Origin: Chlorops oryzae
Taxonomy: Eukaryota > Arthropoda > Insecta > Diptera > Chloropidae
DNA: 64,000 nucleotides
Direction: 5' to 3'
Assembly (NCBI GenBank): GCA_020466095.1
Contig: CM035806.1
Span: forward strand, 114,676,950 to 114,740,949
The notes beneath the pieces were generated by a model. It searched no databases. It was not told where the DNA came from and saw only the letters and a program-made list of their open reading frames with translations. Below are positions 1 through 10,149 of the stretch, piece after piece (position 1 is the stretch's first letter; each line of letters starts with the position of its first letter). The position numbers and the translations under genes were made by a program.

Positions 1-656
1 AATTCAAAATGAAAAAAGGCCCCAAATTTTGGGGCAATTTTGCATTTTGAAAAATGACCCCAAATCAAAAATGAAATTTGGCCCCAAAATAAAATGAAAA
101 AAGGCCCAAAAATCAAAAATAGGTGTTTTTAATCTAAATGAAAAATGACCCCAAACTAGAAAATAAAAATGGTCCTATGAAATTTGAAAAACTAGAAATG
201 AAAAATGGCCCCAATTTTGGGGTAATTTTTCATTATGCAAAATGGCCCCACTTAAAAAATGAAATTTGGCCCCAAAATCAAATGATAAGTCAAGAATATA
301 AAACAGGGCTGGAACGCGAAATGGATTCATAACCAAATAAAAGTGGCCCCGACTTTTGGGGTCGTTTTGCATTATGAATTATAGCCCCAACATGAAATGA
401 AAAACCGCCCCAAGAATCAGGATTCGTTTTGAATGCAAAAGAAAAATGGCCCCAAACTACAACTTGAAATTTTTTAATTGAAAAATGGCCCCAAAATTGG
501 GGTAATTTTGCATTATGAAAAATCACCCCAATTCAAGAAAGGAAAAAAGGCCCCAAACTTGGGGTAATTTTGCATTATGAAAAAATACCCCAAATCAAAA
601 AAGGAAAAATGACCCCAAACTTGGGGTAATTTTGCATTATGAAAAAAGACCCCAAA
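1..656. repeat. GGCCCCAAA minisatellite, left block
   Basis: Degenerate tandem repeat of about 61-65 bp. A typical unit has a CCCCAA...TTGGGG hairpin, then taattttgcattatg, then gaccccaaatc and an A-rich spacer. The paired CCCCAA/TTGGGG arms recur in almost every unit. The first ~500 bp are more divergent than 500-656. Short open frames here are by-products of the repeat and are not genes. Confidence 0.9.
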
Positions 657-1130
657 TCAAAAAAGGAAAAATGGCCCCAAAATTGGGGTATGACTGCTGT
701 TAAAACCAGTAAAAGACATTTTTACTGACGGAGGTGAAAATTTTTTTTGAAGAAATCGGGTGATAGCAGGCAAAATTTTTTTAAAATCGCGCACGCGAAA
801 AAAATTTTCGCCTGCGGCGCAAAAACTTCTAACTCTGTTTATTTCAAATGTATTTACCTCATCCATATATTTTATATATATTATTAGAACTTGCTTATAA
901 CATCCGCGAGGAACTATTTTAAATGTGGGGTCCATCAGGTATTTTTGGTCTTGTATGTTTTCTTTAATTAGATCGATAGATTTCAAAGATGAAAATATGC
1001 AGTACGAGAACTCGTCTTCAATTATACATGCGGTATAAAATGCTCTGGGAGTTTGGTCATCTTTCGAAACACCAAAAATTGTCCACACTCACTCTAATTG
1101 AAACGATTCTCTAACCTCTATCGAAGACGT
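657..1130 (-). pseudogene. MULE-type transposase fragment
   Basis: A 143-codon minus-strand open frame (657-1088) forms a non-repetitive island inside the minisatellite. It contains a stretch reading DPTFKIVPRG followed by QVLIIYIKYMDEV. This resembles the D-x-TF-x-VP-x-G/Q-x-LL-I-H motif at the first catalytic Asp of MULE/FLYWCH-associated transposases of insects. Residues before it (YTACIIEDEFSY) fit the strand preceding that motif. Homology fades in the last ~60 residues, where the frame runs into the repeat. The rest of the transposase is absent. Together with the Ulp1 fragment on the same strand upstream it suggests a decayed Phantom-like Mutator element. The call rests on motif recall, not a search. 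Confidence 0.5.
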
Positions 1131-1239
1131 GGAACATTTTACGAAAGATTTGCTGACCAAGTAGTTTAATCCTCTTATAATTCTTGGCAACGAAACCTGC
1201 TTACTTTCATCCTGAAATCTGGAATTTTGACCTTACTGA

Positions 1240-1965
1240 AATTTGGCCCCAAAATAAAATGAAAAAAGGCCCCAAATTTGGGGTCATTTTGCGTTATGAA
1301 AAAAGACCCCAAATCAAAAAAGGAAAAAAGGCCCCAAAATTGGGGTAATTTTGCATTATGAAAAAAGACCCCAAATCAAAAATTGAAAAAAGGCCCCAAA
1401 TTTTGGGTCATTTTGCATTATGAAAAAAGACCCCAAATCAAAAAAGGAAAAAAGGCCCCAAAATTGGGGTAATTTTGCATTATGAAAAGAGACCCCAAAT
1501 CAAAAAAGGCCCTAGATTTGGGGTAATTTTGCATTATGAAAAATAACCCCATTTAGTATAATATTTTGGGGCCTTTTTTCATTTTCAGTTGGCGATAGTT
1601 TTGAATTAGGACCATTTTTTTTTGGAGCCCCAATTTTGTACGAAGGAAAACGGGCCCGGAAATATATAAAGTTTTGGGGTAATTTTGCATTATGAAAAAT
1701 TGCCCCAAATCAAAAAAGGAAAAATGGCCCCAAAATTGGGGTAATTTTGCATTATGAAAAAAGACCCCAAATCAAAAAAGGAAAAATGGCCCCAAACACA
1801 ATGTAATTTTTGAAAAATGCAAAATGACCCCAAACAAAAAGGAAAAAAGACCCCAAAAAAATGAAAAATCGCCCCAAAATTCGTGTTGTTGTTTTCAATA
1901 CTAAGTTTTGGGGTCATTTTTCATTTTGAGTTTGGGGCCATTTTGCATTGGGGCCATTTTTCAGG
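1240..1965. repeat. GGCCCCAAA minisatellite, right block
   Basis: About ten further units of the same ~61 bp repeat, better conserved than in the left block (for example units starting near 1330, 1391 and 1453). The block stops where the Ulp1-like reading frame begins and has apparently replaced the C-terminal half of that domain. Confidence 0.9.
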
Positions 1966-2335
1966 CAGCCAATTTTTTGTGCCTCATGATTATCAACATC
2001 CAATGGTTGTACTCACATACTGGAAAAATCCAGTTTTCCACGCTACACCCATCAACATTCCTCAACAAATTTTTCGTTCTGATTTCGGCAATGTTACTAT
2101 CTGCTTGTACCATTGATTTTATCCCTTCATAGGCAAAGGAGCTAAAAATATGTACTTTGCGTTTTATTAGATAGTGCTTTTTAATTAAACAGTTTAAAAA
2201 AACGTTGATGTGTACATCCGTTAGCCATTGGTTGTTGATAATTCGTTCGTGGTCCTTTTTTCCTATTTTTATTGACCATGATCCTATTTTATATTCGCAA
2301 ATTATGTTTGGGATGTTTCAAAATGTACGGGAACA
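1966..2335 (-). pseudogene. Ulp1/SENP (C48) cysteine peptidase fragment
   Basis: Reading the minus strand from about 2335 to 1966 gives one uninterrupted frame of roughly 120 codons, ending at a stop next to the minisatellite. It reads NNQWLTDVHINVFLN near the start, KVHIFSSFAYE in the middle and EYNHWMLIIM near the end. This matches the Ulp1/SENP fold order: W-L-x-D-x-x-I substrate strand, then VH-x-FSSFFY, then the catalytic His in N-HW. The following catalytic Asp and Cys should lie downstream but are missing. Ulp1 domains occur in host SUMO proteases and in several transposon groups. A nearby MULE fragment on the same strand favours transposon origin. Confidence 0.6.
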
Positions 2336-2716
2336 ATTTTGAAAATTGAAAATCACTTCAAGCTTGTTTGAAACGGAAAAAAAACGTTAGAAATTTTTAA
2401 TTTCAACCGCAGACTTGACGCTGACAGAAACCAGTTAAATTTTCCAATGTTTTGTAGTTTTTCTCTTGTCTTATTTTGCGTCTTGGTATACCTGAAAGAA
2501 AAATCAAAATTTGAAGTTAGCGTGTGCCGAGTCCCTAACTCCCTGTCAGTCTTTACTTTTTCTGCGCTCACTGTGTTCTTAGTTGTCTGGAATATCAAAC
2601 TGCAATGTCGCTTATTATCCAATTGCATTTCTTTGGATTGTCAAATTCTTAATTTTGAAATTGTTACTTATTACTAAGTTATTGGTCATTGAACTGGTGT
2701 AGTTTTTATTGGTGCC
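2336..2716. other. No gene seen; 3' flank of env
   Basis: AT-rich sequence between the Ulp1 fragment and the env stop. The 3' LTR of the minus-strand retroelement should begin in or just left of here. I find no sequence resembling the 12898-13666 LTR (no block starting TGTTGAGGCTAGG and ending CTCACAACA). Confidence 0.6.
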
Positions 2717-4214
2717 TTAAACTGATGAGACATTTTGCTTTTCTTCATATCGTTTGAGGATTTCCTCAATACTTTCCCTATTCTTGGGCTCAGTGTCCTG
2801 CCGCACTACTTCTTGCTTGACCTGTATTTTGTCCCCTTTGCGTTTCATTACCATCACTATTCCAACGAGTTCCCCAACTGCTATTATAACCATTGTACCA
2901 CTAATCCCGTAGGACATATTTCGGTGAAATACTATCTTTTTTATGAACGGTATATTTTTGAAGCTGTTAACTATTATGTCCTCGAAGATTATCGGGTTAT
3001 TCGTAAAGTCGTCCCATTTCACTTTCCGTACCCAAGTATCTGTCTTCTACTACCGCTTTCTCGTTAAAAAACTCCTCCCTTCCGATTCTTATACTGCAAT
3101 TCGAAAATGTAATAAGTGCGTTACCCTCTATCGTTAAATTATTTTTGTCGCATGTATGCTCTATTTTTATCTTTCTTGCGTTTTTTACCAAAATCGTCCC
3201 TTCGTCCACGTATTGGATATGTGTTTCATTATTAAATATGAAATTGCAACTGTTTTGTATTAGGCAGTGTCGGCTTCGTTTTAACTCTTTCAAGACAGAA
3301 TTCTCTTGATATGTGAAAATTGTTCCGTTTATTGATGTTATTAGTTCGTCATTTGCCATTATTTCAAAAAAGTTATTGTTAGGGACTGCTGTAATTATTC
3401 TTACTTCTGTTTTTACCACCGATTTTGGAACCTTGATTACTATTATAACGGAATTTTAGACATAGGATAATATTCCTACCCGTATGAGCTTTAGTTTGAA
3501 CAAATCAATCTCAAATCTTTTTATTTTTTCTGCTGTTAAAATACTAGGATGGATTAATCCATGCGTTGCTGCTGTGATACAATCCTGTATCAGATTTACT
3601 TTTTCCTCAATTACTTGTAGCCTTAGCAGTTGGTCATTGAATAATATGTGCTTCATTAAGCTTGTGCTCCTGCTATCTACTGCATTGATTATTTGTCCAT
3701 CGGTTTCTATTGCTTTCTTCATCACCCCTAAAGTTTCATTAAAATAAGTATTTATGCTTATCTGTTCGTTGAGACCACCTATGGCATTATGACTATTTTC
3801 TGTTGCAACCTTTAAGTGCCCCTCAATCTCCTGTCTGTCCTGGTCCTCCATGATCCCAAATAACCACTTAGTTGCGGTCCCGACCGCATCAATCAACAAC
3901 CTTTTTTAACGGCTATGTTCGGACGGTGTTATTGACACTAGTTTTGACTTCATTTTCCTTATTTCGCTGACCAGTAAATTTTTATTGTATATTTCTACTT
4001 GATTTATGTATGTTTCAATTTACTCTACCATACTTGCGATTTTCTTTGGGTGAACAATGTGCAGGATCGTGTACAAGTCTTCTACTATGTCTGATTTCCG
4101 CAAATAAAATTCAATGAAGCCCCTCTGGTCAATAATCGGTGTCGTTATCAGGTAAGTTCCAGTTGTTACTATTAGTGAAATTAAGATTGCCCAAATCTGA
4201 AAATGACGAAGCAC
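2717..4214 (-). pseudogene. env: Env: F-type fusion glycoprotein remnant (insect retroelement)
   Basis: Pieces on the minus strand follow the order of baculovirus-F-like Env proteins of insect errantiviruses. There is a hydrophobic leader near 4214-4140. The F2-like part runs to 3912 with a stop near 4020. A furin-type R-x-K-R site lies at 3900-3911, where x is now a stop codon (3906-3908). A fusion-peptide-like start (LIDAVG...) and helical region follow to 3456. Next is a Cys- and N-glycosylation-sequon-containing region (3419-2997), then a transmembrane segment (GTMVIIAVGELVGIVMVM) with a basic cytoplasmic tail (3022-2717). At least two stops and two frame changes break it. No in-frame ATG precedes the leader; the start may have been supplied by splicing, as in other env-bearing gypsy elements. 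Confidence 0.75.
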
Positions 4215-4426
4215 AATTTTGCTGGATTAGCCCCCATGATTTGAAGGTATCGTATTGTTGCGTCGGTCATAAAAATTTTCGTGTGACCTCGGAAAATAGC
4301 GTGCTCTCAAGTCTGGTATGCCGATACTTTGCCAATTTTACTTAACTTTGAAGTATTTTTCCGCTGGAGGTGTCATATAACTTTTCTTGGCCTGGGTTTG
4401 TCACTTCCTCCACAATGCGCAATCTG

Positions 4427-4484
4427 GTAAGTAGTCCCTAATGGCTTGTATAACTCGAAACTAATTTTCTCTATTTGATTTTAG
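4427..4484 (+). other. Candidate intron 1 of antisense gene
   Basis: 58 nt with consensus donor GTAAGT and pyrimidine-rich acceptor ending TTTTAG, on the plus strand. It lies upstream of the open antisense frame, so it may separate a 5' exon. Confidence 0.45.
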
Positions 4485-5401
4485 AACTCCCGAATTTTCC
4501 CTAAAATCTTTAACGAGGCTCAATTTCTTCTCCCGATGGTTGATTCTGCCCTTGCTGTTTCAATTCAGCTTACCATGGCAATCTTTATTGTTTTTCCTTG
4601 ATTTTGGTTGGCTACCCGGTTCCCTCCACTGGATTTTAAATGATTGTCTCATGGTGAGTGTTTTTTTTTTTTTTTTTAATATATATATATTTTTATATTT
4701 TTTTTTAAATTTTTATTTTTATTATCTTTCAGTTTCTGGTCTGTGTTTATATTTATTTCCTCGTTTCCTATGACGCTATATTGTCGTGTATCTCTACCTG
4801 TTTGGATAATTTTTTCCCTCGATTTTCTCCTTCCGTTCGGAAATTCTACGTTATTCGACAATGCCACCCTTATTGCGTCCGGACCTACATTTTTCGTAGA
4901 CAGAAAGGACGATACCACTTAATTGACAACGTTGCTGAAAGAAAATCTGTCGGCCGATTCCTACATCCCTTAGGCCTAGGCCAACTCCCGTGCTATGATA
5001 CCTTCACATGTTTACTTGCATGAATGGAAATGTGTCTGCGCGAGGACTTCGAGCGTGACTTCCATTTAACTCCCCGAGATTACAACCACCAAGACTGGTT
5101 CGAGCGCCTGGAGAGACTATCGTCTAAATACGATGAGAACCTTGCGTTTCGTGTCAACGGTTTTCGGTTATTTTTTGATGAGGCGACTACCCACGCTAAA
5201 TGGCATCACTATGAATCGTTACTGAAAAGGGAAATCTTTTTTGGGGTGCTCCCTCCTAGGGAAGACCCGACACATAGTTTTCTCAGATCCACGTATTCGT
5301 TGGATGACATGTCGTATGTAGACCCTGAGCCTGCCATCAATCTACTTTATTGCTGTGGGTGTGATGGTAACCTTGACTACGGCAGATTGCTTGCGTATTA
5401 G
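4485..5401 (+). pseudogene. Antisense, intron-containing frame of unknown function inside the retroelement
   Basis: A plus-strand gene-like unit opposite to gag-pol-env. Exon A (4485-4653) and exon B (4733-5401) join in frame across a GTGAGT...TTTCAG intron, and one more perfect GTAAGT...TTTTAG intron lies just upstream (4427-4484). The joined frame has two strongly hydrophobic segments (around 4540-4620 and 4733-4790), a Cys/Arg-rich part, then a charged C-terminal part of 125 codons (5024-5401) rich in Asp, Glu and aromatic residues. One in-frame TGA (5021-5023) separates the halves. AATAAA occurs at 5432-5437. The minus strand has no competing long frame between 4919 and 5521. I do not recognise the protein. 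The start is unclear because joining across the first intron creates a stop at the junction. Confidence 0.5.
4654..4732 (+). other. Candidate intron 2 of antisense gene
   Basis: 79 nt with donor GTGAGT, a long T/A-rich body and acceptor TTATCTTTCAG. Removing it joins two open plus-strand frames without a stop. Confidence 0.6.
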
Positions 5402-5521
5402 TCTGGTATATTAGTATTTTTAAAAATTAAAAATAAAAATTTTGTAACGTTCTAAGTCAGAATTTATTATCTATTATTTTCCCTGTTAATTTGGTAAGTA
5501 TCTTTAGGTATGCTTGTTCTT

Positions 5522-6490
5522 TCATATACTCCCGAAAAAATGGTGTCTTTTAAACGTAATTGACAAACTGCTCACTTGTTTCATATACTCTTGATTCGCG
5601 AACCCATCGCAAAAGGAATATGCAAAATTGACTGTCTGCTTTTTGCTGCCTCTTACTCCAACCAAAATATATTTCTTTATTTTGTTTTGTTCTCCTGCTT
5701 GCTGTAGTGGTAAAAGCGCTTTGTATATGAATGTGTATTGGTCTTTATTACATACTGCATTAGCCCGTTGTCTACGAATTTCTTCCACTATCTTAGGAAT
5801 ATTAGGTTTCAAACCTGCGTTTAAACTGTCGATGGCTATATCTAACGCTATGATTAAGCCGGTTCATCCAACGCCGGCCATACAATGAATGATCATTCTC
5901 GAGAACGTATTATTATTTTGCTTCACTTTTTTCCAAAACTTCAATAGCTCTGCGGGGTTGGTAGTGCCCCCGTCTGGCTAACTTAAAAACTGCCAATGCG
6001 ATACTACTCGGATTTTATCATTGTTTGAATTTCTCAATTCTACCTATGAACGTAGTTATTTTTTGTAACTGTTTTTAAAGTATTAATTCGAAAAATTTCC
6101 ATATTTAACTGTGTCATTCCTGCTTCTTCCCCAATATTGCCAACTTTCTGCTTTTTTATTTGTTTCTGCGAACATAACTATATCAAAACAATTTTCGTCC
6201 CAAACTATATGCCAAAAGTCATTAATTGTTTGTTTCGTCGGTTTTTGAGTGGCAATGTATTTTTGTGTACAACGAAATCCATCTATATAGTTGGCATGAA
6301 TGTAATCTGATCTCCTTAAGCTTGTTGACCTGAGCTTCACTCGGCTATGATCGAAGCACTTCACGTTTGAGAATCTGTTTTTTTATTTATTTTTCAAAAA
6401 ATGACTAATTGTATTTTCATTCTTTACTTTAGACAGCTCTTCGTATTCTTCGATCATGTCTTTCACATTGGTTGCATCTTCTAAAATATC
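5522..6490 (-). pseudogene. Protein tyrosine phosphatase domain within the retroelement
   Basis: Classical PTP catalytic domain of about 320 codons, complete from end to end. In order it shows EEYEEL (alpha1), NRFSNV...DHSRVKL, DYIHANYIDGF, KYIATQKP, DFWHIVWDEN, YGNF, ELRNSN, the WPD loop region (PDGG at ~5966-5977), the P-loop HCMAGVG-x-TG with Cys at 5882-5884, and the C-terminal EEIRRQRANAV...QYTFIYKAL. PTPs hydrolyse phosphotyrosine using this Cys and Arg. Here the P-loop Arg codon is TGA (5864-5866), the WPD Trp codon is TAG (5978-5980), and further stops lie near 6384 and 6100-6045, so this copy is catalytically dead. Its frame opens at ~6541, overlapping the end of integrase, so it was probably translated as a Pol extension. 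Confidence 0.9.
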
Positions 6491-6525
6491 TGACGTATTT
6501 GGTTGTTGGGGATCTAATATACATT

Positions 6526-7371
6526 CTACACCTCGACTACCTCATACGGCCCTCGCCACACTGGTGAAAATTTGTGCTCTTTGGTTTGATTTTTTAGCCA
6601 AACCTTATCTCCTATCTTGAACTGCCTTTCCTTCGTATTTTTGTCGTAATATTTGTTTGCCTTTGCCCTCGCGTTCTTTTGGTTATTTCTTTATATTTCA
6701 TAGCTCCTTTGAATCTGATACTTAAGAATTTTACTGTAATCGTCTGGATTGTAAAGGGATGCAGGTTTTTGTTTTAATTTTAAAGGAATTTCAAATTCGA
6801 AGCCAAAAAGGATTTTAGTGGGAGTTTGTTTTGTCGTTGAATGCACTGTGTTGTCATCTACATGTATTGCATGATGAATCCATTCATCCCAATTTGTGCC
6901 ATCTTCATTTACGAACATTCGGATAAATTCTGTTAGCGGACGGTGAGTCCGTTCAAGAGCGTCGTTGGCTTGTGGGTGGTACGGGGAAGGTTAAGACTTC
7001 TTTATTCCAAGAATTTTGCAACCTTGGTTAAACAATTTTGAAATGAAATTTGTCCCGTTGTCTGTTACTAGTGTCCGTGGGATATTAAATTTTGAAATTA
7101 TCTCGTTAAAAAACGCTCTTGCAATAGTTGCTGCTTCCGCATCAGGGATGGCAACACAGAGAAAGTATTTTGAGAAATCATCCAAAAAGGTGAGGATGTA
7201 CTTATTTCCTCTAGACGAGACTGGGAGTGGTCCAACTATGTCCATAAAAATTTTATCGAATGGCCTATGGGGAGTGTCCGTTATGGTCATTGGCAATCTT
7301 TCGGCTTTCGAGCTTTTGTTCTGTTGGCAGAGTTTGCATGCGTTGACATAATTTTTAATTCGGTTTTGCAT
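6526..7371 (-). pseudogene. pol: Integrase (pol C-terminal part)
   Basis: Retroviral-type integrase. The zinc-binding end reads CKLCQQNK. The core follows with catalytic Asp in FMDIVGPL, Asp in VTDNGTNF and Glu in DALERTHR. The C-terminal tail ends WRGPYEVVEV, the GPY/F motif typical of many gypsy integrases. An in-frame TAA (6991-6993) sits between the second Asp and the Glu, and another stop lies after RSYEI near 6690. The frame ends at 6526-6528, and the PTP frame opens just before this point in the next register. All three catalytic residues are preserved, so the damage looks recent. Confidence 0.9.
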
Positions 7372-7458
7372 GCCCTCCCATTTAAACTGCCTCCTAATTC
7401 AGAAATACGTTTTCAAAAATCCCTTCTGACCTCCGATTGGTGTAAAGTGAAACGCCTT

Positions 7459-9000
7459 TTATACTTTTTCTATTTCTTTTGACTCGGTTAGGAAAACCGC
7501 TGTGTCCCCATTTACTGAACTTTCTTCGTTTTCGTTACATTCTTCTACTATGGCTGGTTCTATTGGTTCTTCTTGCTTTAGTGCTCTCGACCGTGTTATG
7601 ATTGATACTTCACCTTTGAGTGTAGGAAGTCTGCTGAGGGCGTCTGCGTTTAAGTAATTCTTCCCTGGTTTATAGCAAATTTCAAAATCATATTCTAGCA
7701 GTTTCAGACGAAAACGACCTAGCCTTGTATCTTGCTCTTTTAAATTTGCTATGCCCTTGAGGGGCTTATGGTCTGTGTATATTTTGAAACGTTTGCCCAA
7801 AAGATATGTCCTGAAATTTTTTACTGCCCAAACTATTGCCAGAAACTCCTTCTCTATTGTTGAATAACGTCTTTCCGTTTCGCTAAGCGCTCTACTAGCG
7901 TAATAAATGGGAAGATCGTGCCCTGACTACTCCCGCGAAAGGACTGCTCCTAGCGCCTCATTGCTAGCATCGTATTTGAGAATGAAAGGTTTCTGAAAAT
8001 CAGGATATTGTAGAATCGGAAGGCTGGTTATAGCTTTTTTCAGCTGATTCACTGCCTCTTGGTATTCGGTATCCCATTTAAATTTGACGTCCTTTCTAAG
8101 CAATTTTGTTAAGGGTAATGCTATTTTTGCGGCATTAGGTATAAACTTTCGGTAATAGTTAATCAATCCGAGGATTGATTGTAGCTGTTTTACCGTCTTG
8201 GGTGGCGCGATGTTTTTCACGCATTCTACCTTGGCTGGGTCCGGTAAAACACATGCCTCCGAGCACTTGTGACCCAGATATAATACTTCCCGTTTTAAAA
8301 ATTGACACTTCTCTGTTTGTAGTTTCATGTTGTTTTCCCTCAGGACGTCTAACATCTTTCGTAATCGTGTTTCATGCGTTTGTAAATTACTAGCGTACAT
8401 GACGATGTCATCCAGATACACAAAACAATCCACTCCCTGCAATCCTGTCAAAATACTATTCATTATGCGTTGAAACGTTGCCGGCGCGCCTGTGAGGCCG
8501 AACGGCATCCTTGCAAATTCAAAATGTCCTAGCCCTATGCTTAACGCAGTTTTCTTCCTATCCTTGCCGTCGACTAACACCTAGTGATAGCCGCTAGCTA
8601 AGCCTAAAGTAGTAAAATAGCGACTACAGCCCAACTCTTCTAGAATTTCGTCAATTCGAGGTATCGGGAACACCTTCTTTATTGTTACGACATTTACTTT
8701 CCTAAAATCTATTACTAATCTCCATTTTTTTTCCTGCTTTTTTTGGTACCAGAATTATTGGGGAGTTCCAAGGTGATTTACTTGGCGTAATAATGCCATC
8801 ATTAAGCATTTTGTTGACTTGGGAATTTGTTTCGGCCTTTTGATGCTCTGGCAGTCTATATTGGCGGGTACTAATTGGTGGCTGTCCTGTTTCTGTGGGG
8901 ATTTCATGCTCCAACACGGTGGTATGAGAAAGCATGTCCCCATTTAAGTGGAACACATTGGAATAATCCTTAAAAATGCTCTGCATTGAACATATTTCCT
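7459..9000 (-). pseudogene. pol: Reverse transcriptase and RNase H (pol)
   Basis: Gypsy-type RT reading down the minus strand: PQ/SPWNSPIILVPKK, a frameshift near 8730, VIDFR, FPIPRIDEIL, then GYH followed by TAG (8581-8583), then FARMPFGLTGAPATFQ, the catalytic VYLDD box, LGHKCS and GLINYYRKFI. RNase H follows with Asp in LKYDASNEALGA, a stop near 7927, Glu in EKEFLAIVWAV and Asp in YTDHKPL, ending NADALSRLP. Length and order are those of an ordinary Ty3/gypsy Pol. It copies the element RNA into DNA. At least three inactivating changes are visible. Confidence 0.92.
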
Positions 9001-10118
9001 CTCTGTTTAGAGTGTCGTCTAAGTCAACTGATTCCAGTAAGAGATTAAAACGACTATCTACATCACCACTTTGTTTTATTTGTTTAATATTGAGTTGTTT
9101 TAGCTCCTCAAAATTATTACCGAGTTCCCCTTCTAAAACAATTTCAGAATCAACACGAATAGCCCTACTATTTGTATTCAAAATTGGCACATACCCCGTT
9201 TCATTTTCAACTCTTGTCAGTGTGCTTCCTACGAAAACATTCGGCAAAATTTCCTTTTTGTTTATTATTATTTCTCCTGACATTCCTTTTACACAAATCG
9301 CCACTATTTTTGTTTCCCTTGCTTTTATCGTAACTGCTTCCGCATTACAAATCGTCTTTTCTTCGGAAACAACCAGTGGAATGGCTGTCACTTCCCTCCC
9401 CTCTTTGAAAAAAAGCTCTTTATTCTGACTAACTATTACGGATCGATTCCAAAGCTCATCTCTGCCTAACAGCCCATCACCCGGAATCTTGCTCCCTCGT
9501 GGAAGTACATGAAATTTAAACTTTAAATTCGGCTGGCGTGCGTATGCCATTTCTACTGTGCCTTTACTGCAAATATCCCCTCCAAATGCCCCTACCAAAA
9601 GGCTTGTTTCAAACTGATTTACTTTATTTATATCTTTTAGCGCTTCTAACTTAATCAAGCTTGTGTCCGACCCAGTGTCGACCAACAATGTTACTTGATC
9701 CTTTACAGCTTGTCCACAAGGAAATACTATAAACGCGTCGTTGAATATTGAGTTCGGCCTCTCTCTGCCTTTGATTATGGATCTTTTCACTTCGAATTTG
9801 CAAGTTTGATCTTTTATTTTCTACATATTTAATTAACCTATCTAAACAATGTGCAGATTTTTTAGCCAACACAACCCAAAACATCACAAAAGACCAAAAT
9901 AATTTCAAGAATGGGAACCCGTCTTTGTTTTTGTTTCTGTTCTTGTTCCAAACGGGGGCCTCTACGTTAGGCTCCTCCTTCACTTTGTTTCTTATCGCGC
10001 ACTGACAAATGGTTACTACTCCTTGTGTAAAATCTGTTTTGAATGTCACTTTTTTGTGCTTTCTTTCTCTTGGATTTTTATCCTTGTTTATCAAAACTTC
10101 TTCCTCTCTATCTTTCAA
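9001..10118 (-). pseudogene. pol: Pol N-terminal part: membrane-like linker and aspartic protease
   Basis: Between gag and RT. The upstream part (10118-9830) is Lys/Glu-rich, then has a hydrophobic run (LFWSFVMFWVVLA) of transmembrane character, unusual in a gag-pol linker. A frame change near 9790-9660 leads into the protease, with active-site LVDTGSD intact near 9675 and GLLGRDEL as the second conserved motif. It would process the Gag-Pol polyprotein. The remainder to about 9000 links protease to RT and has no domain I know. The hydrophobic run could be a by-product of decay. Confidence 0.7.
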
Positions 10119-10149
10119 TTCGTTTTCTTTCTTACTTTCTATATTCTTT

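Noticed and set aside
1..656. Telomere-like CCCCAAAA motif
   Set aside because: The motif is embedded in a 61 bp unit with inverted copies. It is not a simple telomere repeat.
1690..2132. Several 70-90 codon frames in the GGCCCC repeat
   Set aside because: They translate the tandem repeat itself (recurring FGAIFHF-type strings) and have no independent coding signal.
2336..2716. 3' LTR of the minus-strand retroelement
   Set aside because: No block of the 12898-13666 LTR occurs here or anywhere at 1-2716.
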